Assembly: GCF_947507565.1 (NCBI RefSeq)
Contig: NC_089179.1
Coordinates: 3,055,747-3,119,746, forward strand
Length of the DNA: 64,000 nt
Origin: Oscarella lobularis
Taxonomy: Eukaryota; Porifera; Homoscleromorpha; Homosclerophorida; Oscarellidae
Direction: 5' to 3'
A program made the translations under genes and the position numbers. The notes beneath the pieces were generated by a model. The model saw only the letters and a list, made by a program, of their open reading frames with translations. It was not told the origin of the DNA and ran no database searches. Shown here piece by piece: positions 1 through 10,629 of the stretch. Numbering within the stretch: position 1 is the stretch's first letter; every line of letters begins with the position of its first letter.

Positions 1-1142
1 AGTCCCGAGCTGCAAAAGGCCAGGTTCGATTTCGCTACGTCACGGGAATTACGAAGCTCGCGAGAGATAGCATGGGATCAACTCTCAATGATCTCGATTC
101 AATAGACGACAAGAAGCGTTTTCCTGAAATGGCGACCCTGTGTGGATTCACCGAACAGGAAATCAAGACGGACTATGCGCAAGACTTGTCACGGCTAGCA
201 GTATTGGAAGAAAAAACAGAGGTGGAATTTTTCGAAAAAATTGAGAATTTATACAGCGGTTACAATTGGCATTTATGTGGCAGCAGAGCGGCTCTCGTCT
301 ACAATCCGTACGCTATCAATTGCGTGTTTCTCTCGGATGATTTGAAACCGTGCTGGGCAGACGAATTCCTGCCATCTTGGCTTAAGAAGTTCTTTCGTTC
401 CTGTGACTTTTTCGACATAGCGAATATTCTCTCCGGAACCGTGCCGTGGAGTGGCCGTATAGGCGGCTTTGCGGATCTTTTTGATGTGCTTAATCCTAAT
501 TCTGTACGACTAGTAATGTGGGAATGCGGTCTTCTCAATGTTTGCTTTGACGGCGAAGAAAGAGGGTATCTCGGAAGGTGCCGATATCCGAATCAAGAGG
601 TTCGTTCTGTCGTTGAAAGAATGGTTCTTGATGACATGAAGAAGGTACCGGAAAAAGAAGAACGCAGAAAATTTCACGACGGCGCCCAGAGAATGATCGA
701 GGCCTTACGATCAGACAATATTCAGTTATTCATGAATGAAATTGCTCATCTCATTGATATGATTCCTAACGTGGTATTTGGAGGAGGCGGGATTGATGTG
801 AGGACGTACGAGTCTTTCTATCACACAGTGGTATACACAAGCCTGTACACTCTTCCGTCCGTCATTGACGATGTTGAATTTGAATCGGAGAAAACGGCAG
901 CTGCCGGCAGAGGTAATTTCGTGGTCTATTCAAAGACAACAGCTTACATTACGGAACTCAAATTCGAGAAACCTCTTGATCAGGCGCTGCGTCAAATCGA
1001 GGAGAAAGGCTACTACCGTTTTCCCAGCTTGGATGGGCGGCACAGTAAGAAAAGAATCTTGGCTGTAGCAGTTCAGTTCAATTTTGATAAACATGCCAAG
1101 AAGATAACAGTGGATCATGATGTGAAGGAACTACGAGCTTGA
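1..1142 (+). CDS. AAA-ATPase-like / PD-(D/E)XK nuclease-superfamily protein, 5' partial
   Basis: The reading frame is open from base 3 through the first ATG at 72 to the stop at 1140-1142, so the gene starts before the window. The residues just upstream of that ATG (RYVTGITKLARDS) and those after it (STLNDLDSID, TLCGFTEQEI) match the conserved middle of the AAA-ATPase-like family (PF09820). The C-terminal third matches the linked PD-(D/E)XK domain (PF08011): a YHTVVY stretch, the ExK strand ITELKF near residue 295, then ALRQIEEKGY. The usual GRxD motif before the ExK strand reads GRGNF, so the expected catalytic Asp is Asn. The family is mainly bacterial, with scattered eukaryotic members; no function is assigned here. 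The visible part is intronless, unlike its neighbours, which fits horizontal acquisition or a mobile or retrocopied gene. It lies 235 bp upstream of a kinase exon on the same strand and could sit inside an intron of that gene. Confidence 0.75.
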   Translation, partial: SRAAKGQVRFRYVTGITKLARDSMGSTLNDLDSIDDKKRFPEMATLCGFTEQEIKTDYAQDLSRLAVLEEKTEVEFFEKIENLYSGYNWHLCGSRAALVYNPYAINCVFLSDDLKPCWADEFLPSWLKKFFRSCDFFDIANILSGTVPWSGRIGGFADLFDVLNPNSVRLVMWECGLLNVCFDGEERGYLGRCRYPNQEVRSVVERMVLDDMKKVPEKEERRKFHDGAQRMIEALRSDNIQLFMNEIAHLIDMIPNVVFGGGGIDVRTYESFYHTVVYTSLYTLPSVIDDVEFESEKTAAAGRGNFVVYSKTTAYITELKFEKPLDQALRQIEEKGYYRFPSLDGRHSKKRILAVAVQFNFDKHAKKITVDHDVKELRA

Positions 1143-1377
1143 GATGACTTGTGTAGTTGTACAGTTATCTTCCTTCCCTCTGTTGTCTGTCTTTTGCATG
1201 TCTTCTGTTCTTTTTAGTTACTCACGCTACGATGTCTTTGTTTACGCAGTATCTCTAGATCCGTCGTTAGGATTTCGATACTCAAGCGGTCGGACGTCTA
1301 GCGTTGTTCTGACGGCAGAAGGCAGTAAGGCAATGTTGTACAAGTCTCAATGCATCATATTTAAATATTAAAAAATA
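1143..1377 (+). other. Spacer or intron between nuclease-like gene and kinase gene
   Basis: No convincing coding signal is seen. The segment is AT-rich toward its 3' end and finishes in a splice-acceptor-like tract (attaaaaaatag) immediately before an FN3-coding exon. It is therefore probably the end of an intron of the receptor kinase gene, which would place the upstream intronless gene within or beside that intron. Confidence 0.4.
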
Positions 1378-4278
1378 GGACCAACTGGCGCTCCCCGGAA
1401 TATATCCGTGTTTGGACTTATTAGAGGAAAGGAGCTTTTAGTGACGTGGACGCAGTTGCTTTGTACCCTCATCAACGGCTTGTTGGAGAAGTATGTCATT
1501 TACTATCAAAAAGTGAGCGAATCAGCAGTGCCAGTTCAGTCTGTGAATGCATCTCCAAGTTCTACAGTATGACCGTTTATCAACTGCTATTTGTAATCTA
1601 ATTCGCTTCATAGAATTACACTTTATCAAACTTGGAGCCTCTTGGTGAATATTCAGTTTGGATGCGGGCTTTCACGAGAGTGGGAGGAGGGCCTCGTACT
1701 CCCATTGTCCGAGCACGGACAACTGAGAGAAGTATAGGACATCTCTTGAATGTTCTATACGCGGCTAACGAGGTGTACTTTTCAGTTTGCGAATGTTATT
1801 TGCCGGGTTCGGTGAGCGAAAACTGCAGCCTGACGACGGGCCAGTGTTTGTGCCGCGATGGCGTCCAAGGACAGAACTGTGACACGTGCATTCTAACAGG
1901 AAATTCATTTGCAAATGTATCCGAATGTCCCGGTACGAGTCCACGGTAACGACAACTAAATGTTTTCTTAAATTATTTTTGTTCGGTTTCAGCTCCCCAG
2001 TCTGCACCTATGATTCTATATTGCGAAGGTCTTCAGGGAAATCAAGGCAAAGTGAAGGCAATTCGATTAAATTACACGGACGTTTCCGACTGGCGTGGTG
2101 AACGTCGAGGATACCGTGTCAATGTGTTCAAAGGAAACGAAACGGGCGTTGGTCAAGTCTTTAGTGATACCATGTACATCGGGCAATCAGCCGGCGAATC
2201 AGATGTCTTGAACCTCAATCAGTCGACGATCGACTTCGATCAGTGGTACACGGTAACTATGGTAGCTGAAAGTCGCGCCGACTTCAACCAAACGACCGTC
2301 GGTCCGAGCAGCGATCCTTGCCATTTCCTGATACCGACGCCCATTCGTAAGCCACATGGCGCAGGTAATATGTGCATCGTCTATTCCTTCTCGCTCTTAT
2401 TTATGATCATTTAGAGAGTGATGACATAGTGTCATCAGTGATGACATAGTGTCATCTATCAATGATGACACTATGATAGTCGTCATTGCTGTAGCTATGC
2501 TATTACTTATTGTATTTGTGATTATTATGATCTCGGTGCGAAAGAGACGTCATCAGGCAAAATTGGATGAAATTCGACTACAAAATATACAAACCCAACA
2601 CGAAAGGCTTAACGATGAATTACCCCGCTTGCTCATGGCGTGGCCATCGTACGACAAATTCCAATTCGACGAGGATCGTCTCAAAATCGAAGAAGAACTC
2701 GGCGAAGGACACTTCGGAACAATCTATTTCGCGTGGGCCACGGGAATTGTCGACGACGAAGAAAAAACGCGAGCTGCAGTGAAAACACTGAAACAAGGAT
2801 CGTCGCCGGAAACGGCCGAAGATTTCCGAAAACAAATGGAAATCGCGATGGACTTCGATCATCCGAACGTCGTTCGTCTTCTCGGAATCTGCACGCGCAA
2901 CGAACCTCTCTAACTCATCGCCGAACTGACGAAACACGGCGATTTGAAAGACTATATTCGAAAATCTCATCCCAACGACACACACCCACGTCCTGCTCTC
3001 TCGATCGTGCAACTCGTCGACATCGCCGCTCAGGCGGCATCCGGCGTCGCCTATCTTGCGTCGCGCGGGTTCGTTCATCGCGACGTCGCTGCGCGAAACT
3101 TTGTCGTCGGCGAAAACGGCAATAAGTTGACCGTCAAAATCTCTGACTATGGAATGGCAATAGATGAGTACAAAGACGAGTACTGTCCACATAAAGGCGC
3201 TGCGATGCCGACTCGATGGATGGCGCCCGAAGCGATCGCCGACGAGAAACACACGGTCGAATCGGATATCTGGTCACTGGGCGTTGTTCTGTGGGAGATC
3301 TTCGCCCTGGGCTCTCTGCCCTATATTGGTCAAAGCAACGATGAGGTGATCGACGGAATTCTTCGGGGTAGCTTGAGTTTGGATCGCCCGTCGCTCTGTC
3401 CTCGGTCCGTTTATCAGTTTATGCTTCGCTGCTGGGAGAGGAATCCGTCTGAACGAATCAAGTCGGACGACGTGGCCAACGCTTTGAAAGCTATGAGCGA
3501 TATGGGCGATATATCTGCAAGCCATTTGGCTGTGTCGCCTGCCTCATCAAAGCTGTCCGTTGGTTTGGATTACATGCCGATGAGGACTACTCCTTCTGGA
3601 ACCAAATCATACCAACCTCTATTGCATCACGCTTACCTAGGGCTTTGTGACGACGACGCCGCTTCTTCTGCGTCGACCGGTCAAAGGCGTGGTACGCACC
3701 TGCCGGATTCACAGAGCGAGAGTGAGGAGTCTTTAGATCCCACGTATGAAGATCCAGCTTTGGTGTTTTGCAATAAGTTTTGCAATAACCGAGAGCTGCG
3801 TGGCGAAGACGTTCCTTCTGCGTCGACCGGTCAGAAGCGTAGTAAGCACTTGGCGGATTCACAGAACGAGAGTGAAGAGTCTAGAAGCTAATTAGATTCC
3901 GCAGAAGCAGATTTAGTGCCTCGCACTTACTTGGAGCTGTGTGACGACGACGTTCCTTCTGCGTCGACCGATCAAAAGCACTCGGCGGATGACACCAACG
4001 CCTTAACGCCAACGCAATCGAAGCTGCCCGATCGCATGTCAATGAGTCCTGTCCCTTCTTCTGGCACCGAATTCAATACAACGCTTAAAGATAAAGCTCG
4101 ATTGCTTGAATCTGATGACGCTTACGTGAATACGAGTGTTCTTTCTGCGTCGAGCGGTCTGAAGCGCAATGCACACGAGAAGGTTTCACAGGAAGAGCGC
4201 GAGAAGGTGGAAGAGAAGCAGCTGCCGAAACTTTTGAAATCATCGAGTGTTAAGTATGAAATCCCTACTTATTGTTAG
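1378..4278 (+). pseudogene. Receptor tyrosine kinase with FN3 and laminin-EGF ectodomain, two in-frame stops
   Basis: Exons in order: FN3 module start near 1378-1570 and end near 1614-1732; laminin-type EGF (C-C-C pattern CECYLPGS, GQCLCRDG) near 1786-1931; another ectodomain exon 1992-2364; then TM (MIVVIAVAMLLLIVFVIIMI, 2473-2532) and kinase. Kinase motifs seen: glycine loop GEGHFG, AVK lysine, HRDVAARN, RWMAPE, and activation-loop tyrosines in an insulin-receptor-like spacing (EYKDEYC). The frame is broken by TAA at 2911-2913, where family members have Tyr in the hinge (EPL-stop-LIAE), and by TAA at 3889-3891 in the tail; coding resumes in the same frame after each. The alphaC Glu position is Gln (FRKQM) and DFG is DYG. 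The tail has four degenerate copies of a DDVPSAST(G/D)QKR-like unit with nearby YxxL/YxDP tyrosines. The N-terminus is not in view. It may be a recent pseudogene, a pseudokinase with readthrough, or carry sequence errors; TAA is a normal stop in neighbouring genes. Confidence 0.8.
2418..2477 (+). repeat. Near-palindromic short repeats at TM-exon boundary
   Basis: The unit gatgacatagtgtcatc occurs twice in direct orientation, followed by a third variant, gatgacactatgatag. Each unit is itself a near-palindrome (gatgaca...tgtcatc). The repeats sit exactly where the TM exon should begin and contain several catag acceptor-like ends. An acceptor at 2429 is the earliest that keeps the TM frame open, because an upstream TGA at 2422 blocks earlier ones. 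Confidence 0.6.
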
Positions 4279-4494
4279 AAGTCGTAGTTATAGCAGAGCG
4301 ATCTTTCCTTACACGAGCACAAATCATTCAGTAAGTCACTGCATATCAGATAAGATCGATGTTTGCGGATTTTTTGATAGTTATCGGTATTTTACATGTG
4401 ATTTTCAGATGATAGTATATATTAATTACTCAACTGATGCAGATAGAAAAAGAATTATATGTGATAGTCTGTAGTAATCTTTTCAGTCCTTGCT

Positions 4495-4764
<270 letters not shown>

Positions 4765-5069
4765 CTGGCTGTTTTGATTTATTTAGGAAGTCAGCACTAC
4801 TGTAGCTAATTTTTTTCAGTATTGTTAGTTATTGTCACATACCTAGAAGACCAAATTAAATCATACGAAGCCCATTGGTACTGTAGTCGATTTCAACGCA
4901 TGTTTGACCTTCAATTCCTGTGCGTGCAGATTGAAATGTTTTTCGCAGACGACTGAAACTGTGCCGACAACTGCAAAGGAACAGACACGTAAAGGAAAAC
5001 AAATGACTCGCGCACTTTCCGGGGCGTAATTCGTTAATGTTTTATTTTCTTTAGCTTTGACTTTTTCTC

Positions 5070-5345
5070 TTGCAAAGGTCTCTCTCTGTTCATGTCTTGA
5101 ATTCGACTAGTTTGCACGTATCATGGGACCCGCCTGTCAATGGCATCATTGCGAACTATGCGGTTGTGTGGGCTACAGGCACAAGCCGCGTTACGTATCG
5201 TGTCACTGTGCAGCCTAAAGCTTTATTTAGAAACACTATACCGTGGTATATTGGACGACTCTGGACATATACTAATCAAGGGGTGCACAGTGAGAAGGTC
5301 ATATTTAGTGGGGCGTCAACAGTCAACAGTCGCTCGTGTTTAGCG
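5070..5345 (+). pseudogene. FN3-like relic, probably from a second receptor-kinase copy
   Basis: Starting after an acceptor-like tract (tcttgcaaag), the frame reads STSLHVSWDPPVNGIIANYAV, which is the start of a fibronectin type III domain (W in strand B, NG and Y in strand C). It then degrades into unrelated sequence without the conserved YSVRV.A end. No kinase exons follow in order. Together with the tail-like fragment near 7.9 kb, it suggests a decayed duplicate of the upstream receptor gene. The level of decay is judged by eye. Confidence 0.45.
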
Positions 5346-5399
5346 CCACAAATATGGCTCTTACGATCTGTGCAGATGTCGAACAGTGTCTGAAAGTGT

Positions 5400-6530
5400 T
5401 ACTTTATGCATGCACGTGGATGGATTATATCGCTCGGAGGTCCGGGATGTCCTGGAAACTATATATAGAGCGCAGAACCCTCAGACAGCATCGGCAAAGG
5501 AATAAGGGGCTACCTGATTTGACCTAAGGAAAATTAGCAACGGCTCAACTGAGGAGAACAAGTGTGGCCAAAAGGACGTGGGGGGAGTCTACAGTAAGTC
5601 AGGGTCTTTAGGATACACTTATCCTGCCTTTACGTCTTCTTCGTATTATTTAGCCACGAAACGCGAGGAGCCGTGTAGAAAGATTCGAACGAAAACGGGA
5701 CCTCGTTCGTTAGTCGCCCAACCCAGCTGCTTCGGGACTTGAATTCTTTCAAAAGAAACATACAGTTGCTTCCGCATGTCTGACAGGCTTCCTGATTGGT
5801 TCAAAAATTCAGGTTTTTGTCCGTATCCGGGCCGCCCAATTCCGGGACACCAATCACACCATGACAAAATTTGCTCGTCCACAAATGCTGTTCACAAGCG
5901 CCTATGTGTGTCCACAGTGATTGGATCCGTTGGTCGTCAATATGAGGCAACCTCTAACGCGTACGCAAAGGTAGCGGAGTTTTAATTCAGGGGCCGCGAA
6001 CAAAATTACGCTGAATTGTTGAATGGAATCTTATTCTCGGAGTCACTCCTGGTCTATAGTCAGCGCGAAGACCTCGAATCTGAAGTCTTTCTCCCGCTTC
6101 GAGTCGTCAGAACGAGACTGGTACAGTAGGTGAAAATCGAGAGAATGAGAACGGGACGTCGATTGTTTTTAGCCCAGCAGTTCCAACAGACCTTTGCAAG
6201 GTGAGAGATTACGAGGACGTCACAACATTTCATTTTGGTGACATTATGCTTAATTATTTATTATCATTATTTTTATTTTTATTTTGAATGGTTTGAACTA
6301 AGGCCATGAACGTCTCTTTAACTTAATCTCCTTTTAGATGTCGCGGAAAAAAGCGGATGAACGTCATCGACTGACGTACAGGACTTGACTCCTCATTAAT
6401 TAATTAATAACTAAGGGGGAAGGTTAGATTATCTTATCCCAGGAAGCGTACAACAGTCTCGTGCCCAGACTCTTTTTCGTCCGGATGTTCCATCCTGGGG
6501 AGAGAGGGTCTGAGCACGAGACTAGTTCGA
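5400..6530. other. No recognisable gene
   Basis: Several short open frames lie here, but none has domain-like composition or clear splice structure. One plus-strand frame near 5776-5985 has no recognisable motif. The stretch includes AT-rich sequence near 6240-6290 and two TAAT/TTAA-rich patches. I see nothing functional. Confidence 0.4.
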
Positions 6531-6532
6531 TG

Positions 6533-7370
6533 TCGGTTTTCCTAGCGAACTAACGCGTATAGGTTTTGAACATGACATCAAGTCCTATTGTCGCGACTAA
6601 ATTGGTTCTCGTCTCTCTCTAGGTGCCAAACGCGGGACGCATTTTGAAATTGAGTGTCGTTGTGTTGTCGAGTTGGAAGTCATCGCGGTCACAAGAACTA
6701 CGTAGGGTCACTGGATCTCGTGCAGGCGGGTACGGCTGGCTGATTCACTTTTCCTGTTATTGTTACAGTAGCCGCCCACGTTTCACTTCCAGGGGGAGTT
6801 CGTTGTTTATCTTTCACCATAGAAGTTTCGTTTCCGAATTCCGGCGGCTTTAGGAAGATGTCGCCGCTGTCTCGTGTGTTCCTTGTCGCCGTCGTTTTGC
6901 GGTCTTACGCGAATTAAGATTCGCTTCCAAATCAACCGCTTAGTCTGGTCAGAGATATAATAGATGCCTGGAAAATAACGACCAGATGTCGTCTGTTTTT
7001 GGACTCCTGCGCAAGGCGTTCAAAAAAGGCAAGGCCGCGAGGCGCGTGGGGCCCCAATCTCTAGAAATCATGATAACATCATGAATTATTGGACAGATAA
7101 GGGGAGGATGGTTCCTTCCCCCTTATTTTCCAGTATGCGTCGTCCCAAGAAGCGCGCAAAGTGGTTTGATGTCAATTTCGAACTAACGCGTCTATTTTTG
7201 AACATGACGTCAAGCCTCATAAATTGGTTCTGGTCTCTCTCATAGGTGCCAAACGTGAGACGCATTGGAAAATTCAGTGTCGTTGTGTCGTCGAGATGGA
7301 AGTCGTCACCAGAGCTACGTATGGTCACGTACGGCATACGGCTGGCTGACGCTTTTTCTGCGGTAAGCAT
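6533..7370 (+). repeat. Diverged direct duplication (6533-6750 and 7172-7360)
   Basis: Both blocks share the order gaactaacgcgt, ttttgaacatgac(a/g)tcaag, aaattggttct, gtctctctc(t/at)ag, gtgccaaac, gtgtcgttgtg, tcgag(t/a)tggaagtc, acggctggctga. The ctctctctag|gtgcc stretch resembles a splice acceptor followed by an exon, so the block may carry a decayed exon. No protein family is recognised. Several indels separate the copies. Confidence 0.6.
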
Positions 7371-7761
7371 CAGAGTACCCGCTCAATCACGTATCTCTTC
7401 CCCTTGCAATATGAAGGATGCATTTAGAGCATCTCTTCCGGCCGTTTAACACGCCCTCTCATTTTTTAAACCGTTGTCTCTATAAGAGCAACCATATGGT
7501 TAAGGGTACGCATCCTTTGCACGTCCAACTTATCTTTCAATCATGCCTAAGAGCCTCGAATGTCGACCGAAAGAACAGTGAGCCAGAACAAAATAGACCA
7601 CAACGCTTATTTTCCCTAATTTTCCCTTGAGTCCTGTCGTCGAAAAGGCACTGTCTAGACTTAATTCTAGACGTAATTCTGTCTCTTTCTCACCCTCACT
7701 TCCTATCTCGATCTCCTTAGGTGAATAATTTGCGATTACAATCCGAGGTCTACCTTGAAGA

Positions 7762-8073
7762 ATGCCACCTATATCGCACCGGGAGAGGACTTCACTCAGA
7801 GGCGATCGACTTCATTTGAAATTGTGCGGCGATTGCAGCGAAGGGTCTTACGACCTCGCGTTGGATTCTAAAAGAGGCTCTCTATCCAAAGAACCTTACT
7901 TAATTAAAAAATTAGGTATGAGTGGTGGAGATGTTCCTTTTTCACCAAGCAGTCCGAAGCGTAATACGTACGCGAAGAAGCCAAGTCACCGAGGAGGTTA
8001 CGAAGATCTTCATCAAATGGTCGTCGTGATAACGGTAGCTGCTCAAACGCGATTTGCGATTCGCTTTGGCTAA
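7762..8073 (+). pseudogene. Fragment resembling the receptor-kinase C-terminal tail
   Basis: A 103-codon open frame. Around residues 45-70 it contains EPYLIKKLGMSGGDVPFSPS followed by SPKRNTYAKK. This echoes the upstream kinase tail units (YLELCDDDVPSAST, DAYVNTSVLSASSGLKRNAH): a Tyr-Leu/Val start, an acidic or Gly-Asp pair, a VP(S/F)S core and a KR end. No kinase domain precedes it in frame. I read it as a tail exon relic of a second kinase copy; chance similarity in low-complexity sequence is possible. Confidence 0.3.
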
Positions 8074-8251
8074 GATCTCCCTAGATCCTCGAGGCGATCT
8101 CTGGAAGATCCAATGGGAACAGAAATGGCCTGTAAGAATATGCAAGGTCCGGTAAGCGACAACACATAAAGAGGGTCTCCTGTGTGGAGACCTACATGTG
8201 AATTCGCTCCTTCCGAATTTTAGCGCACAGTTACACCGTAAAGACAGCCTT

Positions 8252-8257
8252 TTTATT
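8252..8257 (-). terminator. Polyadenylation signal AATAAA for the EGF peptide gene
   Basis: Plus-strand tttatt at this position is AATAAA on the minus strand, about 70 nt past the stop codon of the small EGF gene. The same context (ttttattggaata) recurs near 8930 in the relic copy. Confidence 0.55.
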
Positions 8258-8328
8258 GGAATAGAGCTAGACAACGACGAAATTCACGCAGCATCTTACA
8301 TGCCTCAGTTTGTGCCATACACGCAGCT

Positions 8329-8556
8329 TTAGTCGCTGCCTGGAGGGCATTCACAGCATCGACCAGTGAAACCAGTAGGGCATATGCAATAGTTTATGCC
8401 AACGACGCACCGTGCCCCGTTTAGGCACGGATTAGGATAGCAGTCCGAGAAGACTCTGGGACACTCCGGCTGAATTACTTGATTCGCCTGTAAGATCGCC
8501 TGCTGAGCGTAGGTGTACGAAGCGCAAACCAATAGAAAGAGGAACACAGCTTTCAT
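8329..8556 (-). CDS. Small secreted single-EGF-domain protein (75 aa)
   Basis: A complete one-exon frame of 75 codons plus stop. It begins with a clear signal peptide (MKAVFLFLLVCASYTYAQQ; cleavage likely after Ala-17 or nearby). The rest is one EGF-like module: the six-Cys order CYPNPCLNGARC...CICPTGFTGRCCE, with the usual NPCxNGxxC and CxCPxGFxGxxC signatures and an extra Cys beside the last. There is no TM segment or other domain, so it should act outside the cell, as a ligand-like or matrix peptide. An AATAAA lies about 70 nt downstream, and a 3'-end relic of a second copy lies at 8.93-9.02 kb. No intron is needed, unusual in this window. Function unknown beyond EGF fold. Confidence 0.75.
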   Translation of the reverse strand: MKAVFLFLLVCASYTYAQQAILQANQVIQPECPRVFSDCYPNPCLNGARCVVGINYCICPTGFTGRCCECPPGSD

Positions 8557-8924
8557 TCTTCAGTATACACACAGAGAGATGCATTTAGAAAAGTTTTATC
8601 TGAATAGTTTGTGCACCTGTTCGTTGATTTCTGGGCTCTTCTGTGACGGGGCAAGTGATCGTCGCGGCGTTTTATTGTCTCCTTCATAAGCCATACAACG
8701 AGAGCATGTTCCGTTCGTTTTCCTAGTGAGCATAGGTCAGTTTTTAGATAGCTAGTCCTGTCAGGCAAAGAGATTCTTGTCTTGATTTGTTACCGCGCCC
8801 AGGACGTAGTATTTATAGAAATATGTCTCTTCTGCCTAGACGATACATTGTATTCTAGAGATAAGTGAGCCTGTATTCGTAAAAAAGGTTCCCCATTTTT
8901 AGCTCACATCCTACAGAGAAGGGA

Positions 8925-9020
8925 GCGTTTTATTGGAATAGAATTAGACAGCGGCAAAGTTTCGTGCAGCGTTATATGCTCGCCATAGTTTGCCATACGC
9001 GCAACTTTAGTCCATATGCA
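8925..9020 (-). pseudogene. 3'-end relic of a second EGF peptide gene
   Basis: The block ttttattggaatagaattagacagcggc...gccatacgcgcaactttagt repeats the 3' UTR and last codons of the neighbouring EGF gene (ttttattggaatagagctagacaacgac...gccatacacgcagctttagt at 8250-8333). The EGF-coding part does not continue, so only the 3' end was duplicated or survived. Confidence 0.6.
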
Positions 9021-9729
9021 CGGGTCCATCATGTCAGTAATTCCGACACTATCTTCCGTTCATTTTGATAACAACGGGGAATTGATTGATTTCAGGTAGT
9101 ACTGACCTTCAGGTGCGTGGATTTCTGGAAGAATATCTAATATATTTGTTTTACTTCTCAGGGATGAGAACGTTCTTTCGCTTTGTGCTGAAGGGAAGGC
9201 CACGAGCTGTCTAGGCTTCGCCCAATACCTTGATCCATGAATTGCAGAAAGGCTGCATCCTTTTCCTTCTTTTGCAAGGCTTTGTGGGCGTTCTCAGGCG
9301 TATGGCTTTCTCATGCATATGACTCATGACTCATGACTCATTTTCAGAATCCTAAAACTGATTCATTCGCGTCATTACGAGTAGCTGCCGCCCTGAAGCC
9401 AGAAGTCCCATCTGGCGGTGAGCCAGCATTGGTTCGCAAAGCGCGGTTGTCAGTGTACTTCAACGGTGTTATTTGTAACGGTTCTTTGAAGGGCTTTTTA
9501 CCGCTTCAAGATCTTAGGCATTCCCAGTCAGGTAAGGCCGCGGAACCTTCTATTTATTTTTTTATTTCAGAGAACGGACGGGGGGACGAACTGTCCAACT
9601 CAAATCTGCATTGGACGTCGACAATGGTCGGCGCGGTTGTTGAAAACACGCTGACTTCCTTGTTAGTTTTGTAGTTCGTACAGTGGTATGTAGCGGTCCT
9701 AGTAGAATTCGCGTGTGCACGTCGCGTCT
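9021..9729. other. No recognisable gene
   Basis: A plus-strand open frame of 113 codons at 9333-9674 is present but has no signal peptide, repeats or family resemblance that I can name. A short tandem catgactcatgactcatgactc run lies near 9320. Confidence 0.35.
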
Positions 9730-10130
9730 TTCCGGGGTCTCGGGCAAGACCCCGTAATCAAAAAGCGGCCTGGGGGAAGACACTAGTGAGGAGGGATGCG
9801 ATATTTTTATTGAATAAACACGGAAGTAAACCGGAAGTTGCAAAAACAAAAACAAGCGTCCTTCCGGCGTCTTCAGATGAAGGGCCCTTCACCCAGGCCC
9901 TCTTTCGGGGAGACAGTAACCCATCTGTCCCGGGGGCGCCTTTATATACCAAGGCACGGAGGTGGACCGCGATTGTAACCCACCGCGTCTTGCCCAAGTG
10001 GGGTGGCAGTTTAACACTCGTGCCACGGGAGTAGGGGATTGAATCCCTTGCGTTTTCGCCGCGTTTCACCTCTCTGGCTCGAGTTGGGCCGGTTTTATTT
10101 AGTCACCTCGGGGCCCAGAGGTGACTGACG
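9730..10130 (-). mobile_element. Possible solo-LTR-like or promoter-bearing insertion
   Basis: On the minus strand this GC-rich block has TATATAAAGG (near 9941-9948) followed about 135 nt later by AATAAA (9806-9811), the order expected of an LTR (U3 TATA, R, poly(A) signal). Short hairpins lie near both edges: cggggtct/agaccccg at 9731-9754, and agtcacctc/gaggtgact near 10100-10126. Clear TG...CA ends and a target-site duplication were not found, and no internal retroelement genes are present. It could equally be an ordinary promoter or a different repeat. Confidence 0.3.
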
Positions 10131-10625
10131 ACATCAGAAAGACCTCTTAACAAACCGAGCTAAAGCACAAAAAAAAATACCCCCTCCCCATTCCATTTCA
10201 CATTTTCAGATGGGCGTCAAAAGGGCGCTGATTAGCCGTTTCATACGGACCTCGATTGAATCGATGGCGCGAATACGACGTCCCTAACGCACATGCGCTT
10301 TTGAAAACTTCGTTGGGTTCTCTGCGAGATCCGCGTCCGTGAGCTGTCGTTCCATTTGAAACTGATACGGCGCCGAGCAATGAAGCGATGAGAGGACTAC
10401 CCGCGCAGTCCCATCGCCCACACGTACGTGAGCCCTGCAATTCTGCTGTTTCAAAGAAGGAAGCATGTCTATATACATTTACTTACGTCTAGATATGCAA
10501 AAGCATTCTTCTATTCAGTTATTCGACAGTTCGTCCGATCGAGACTAAACGCAGAAAAAATAGGCCGTTTGCGGTCATCCTCATCTTGTTTCCACATGGC
10601 GTTGTGAAGAGGATATCTGCTGCTG
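10131..10625. other. No recognisable gene
   Basis: Minus-strand open frames cross this stretch but lack any family signature. A poly-A run and a CCCCTCCCC patch lie near 10170-10190. Confidence 0.35.
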
Positions 10626-10629
10626 TCGC

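Noticed and set aside
1-1142. Bacterial contamination for the AAA/nuclease gene
   Set aside because: It is on the same contig within 240 bp of an animal kinase exon and no other bacterial gene is present, though read coverage would be needed to exclude a misjoin.
2620-3252. Long minus-strand open frame of 210 codons
   Set aside because: It is antisense to the kinase domain, whose codon bias keeps the opposite frame open; no family resemblance.
9900-10045. Possible tRNA or tRNA-derived SINE (ggggattgaatccc resembles a T-arm)
   Set aside because: The matching acceptor, D and anticodon arms could not be folded around it; the tract is a short near-palindrome.
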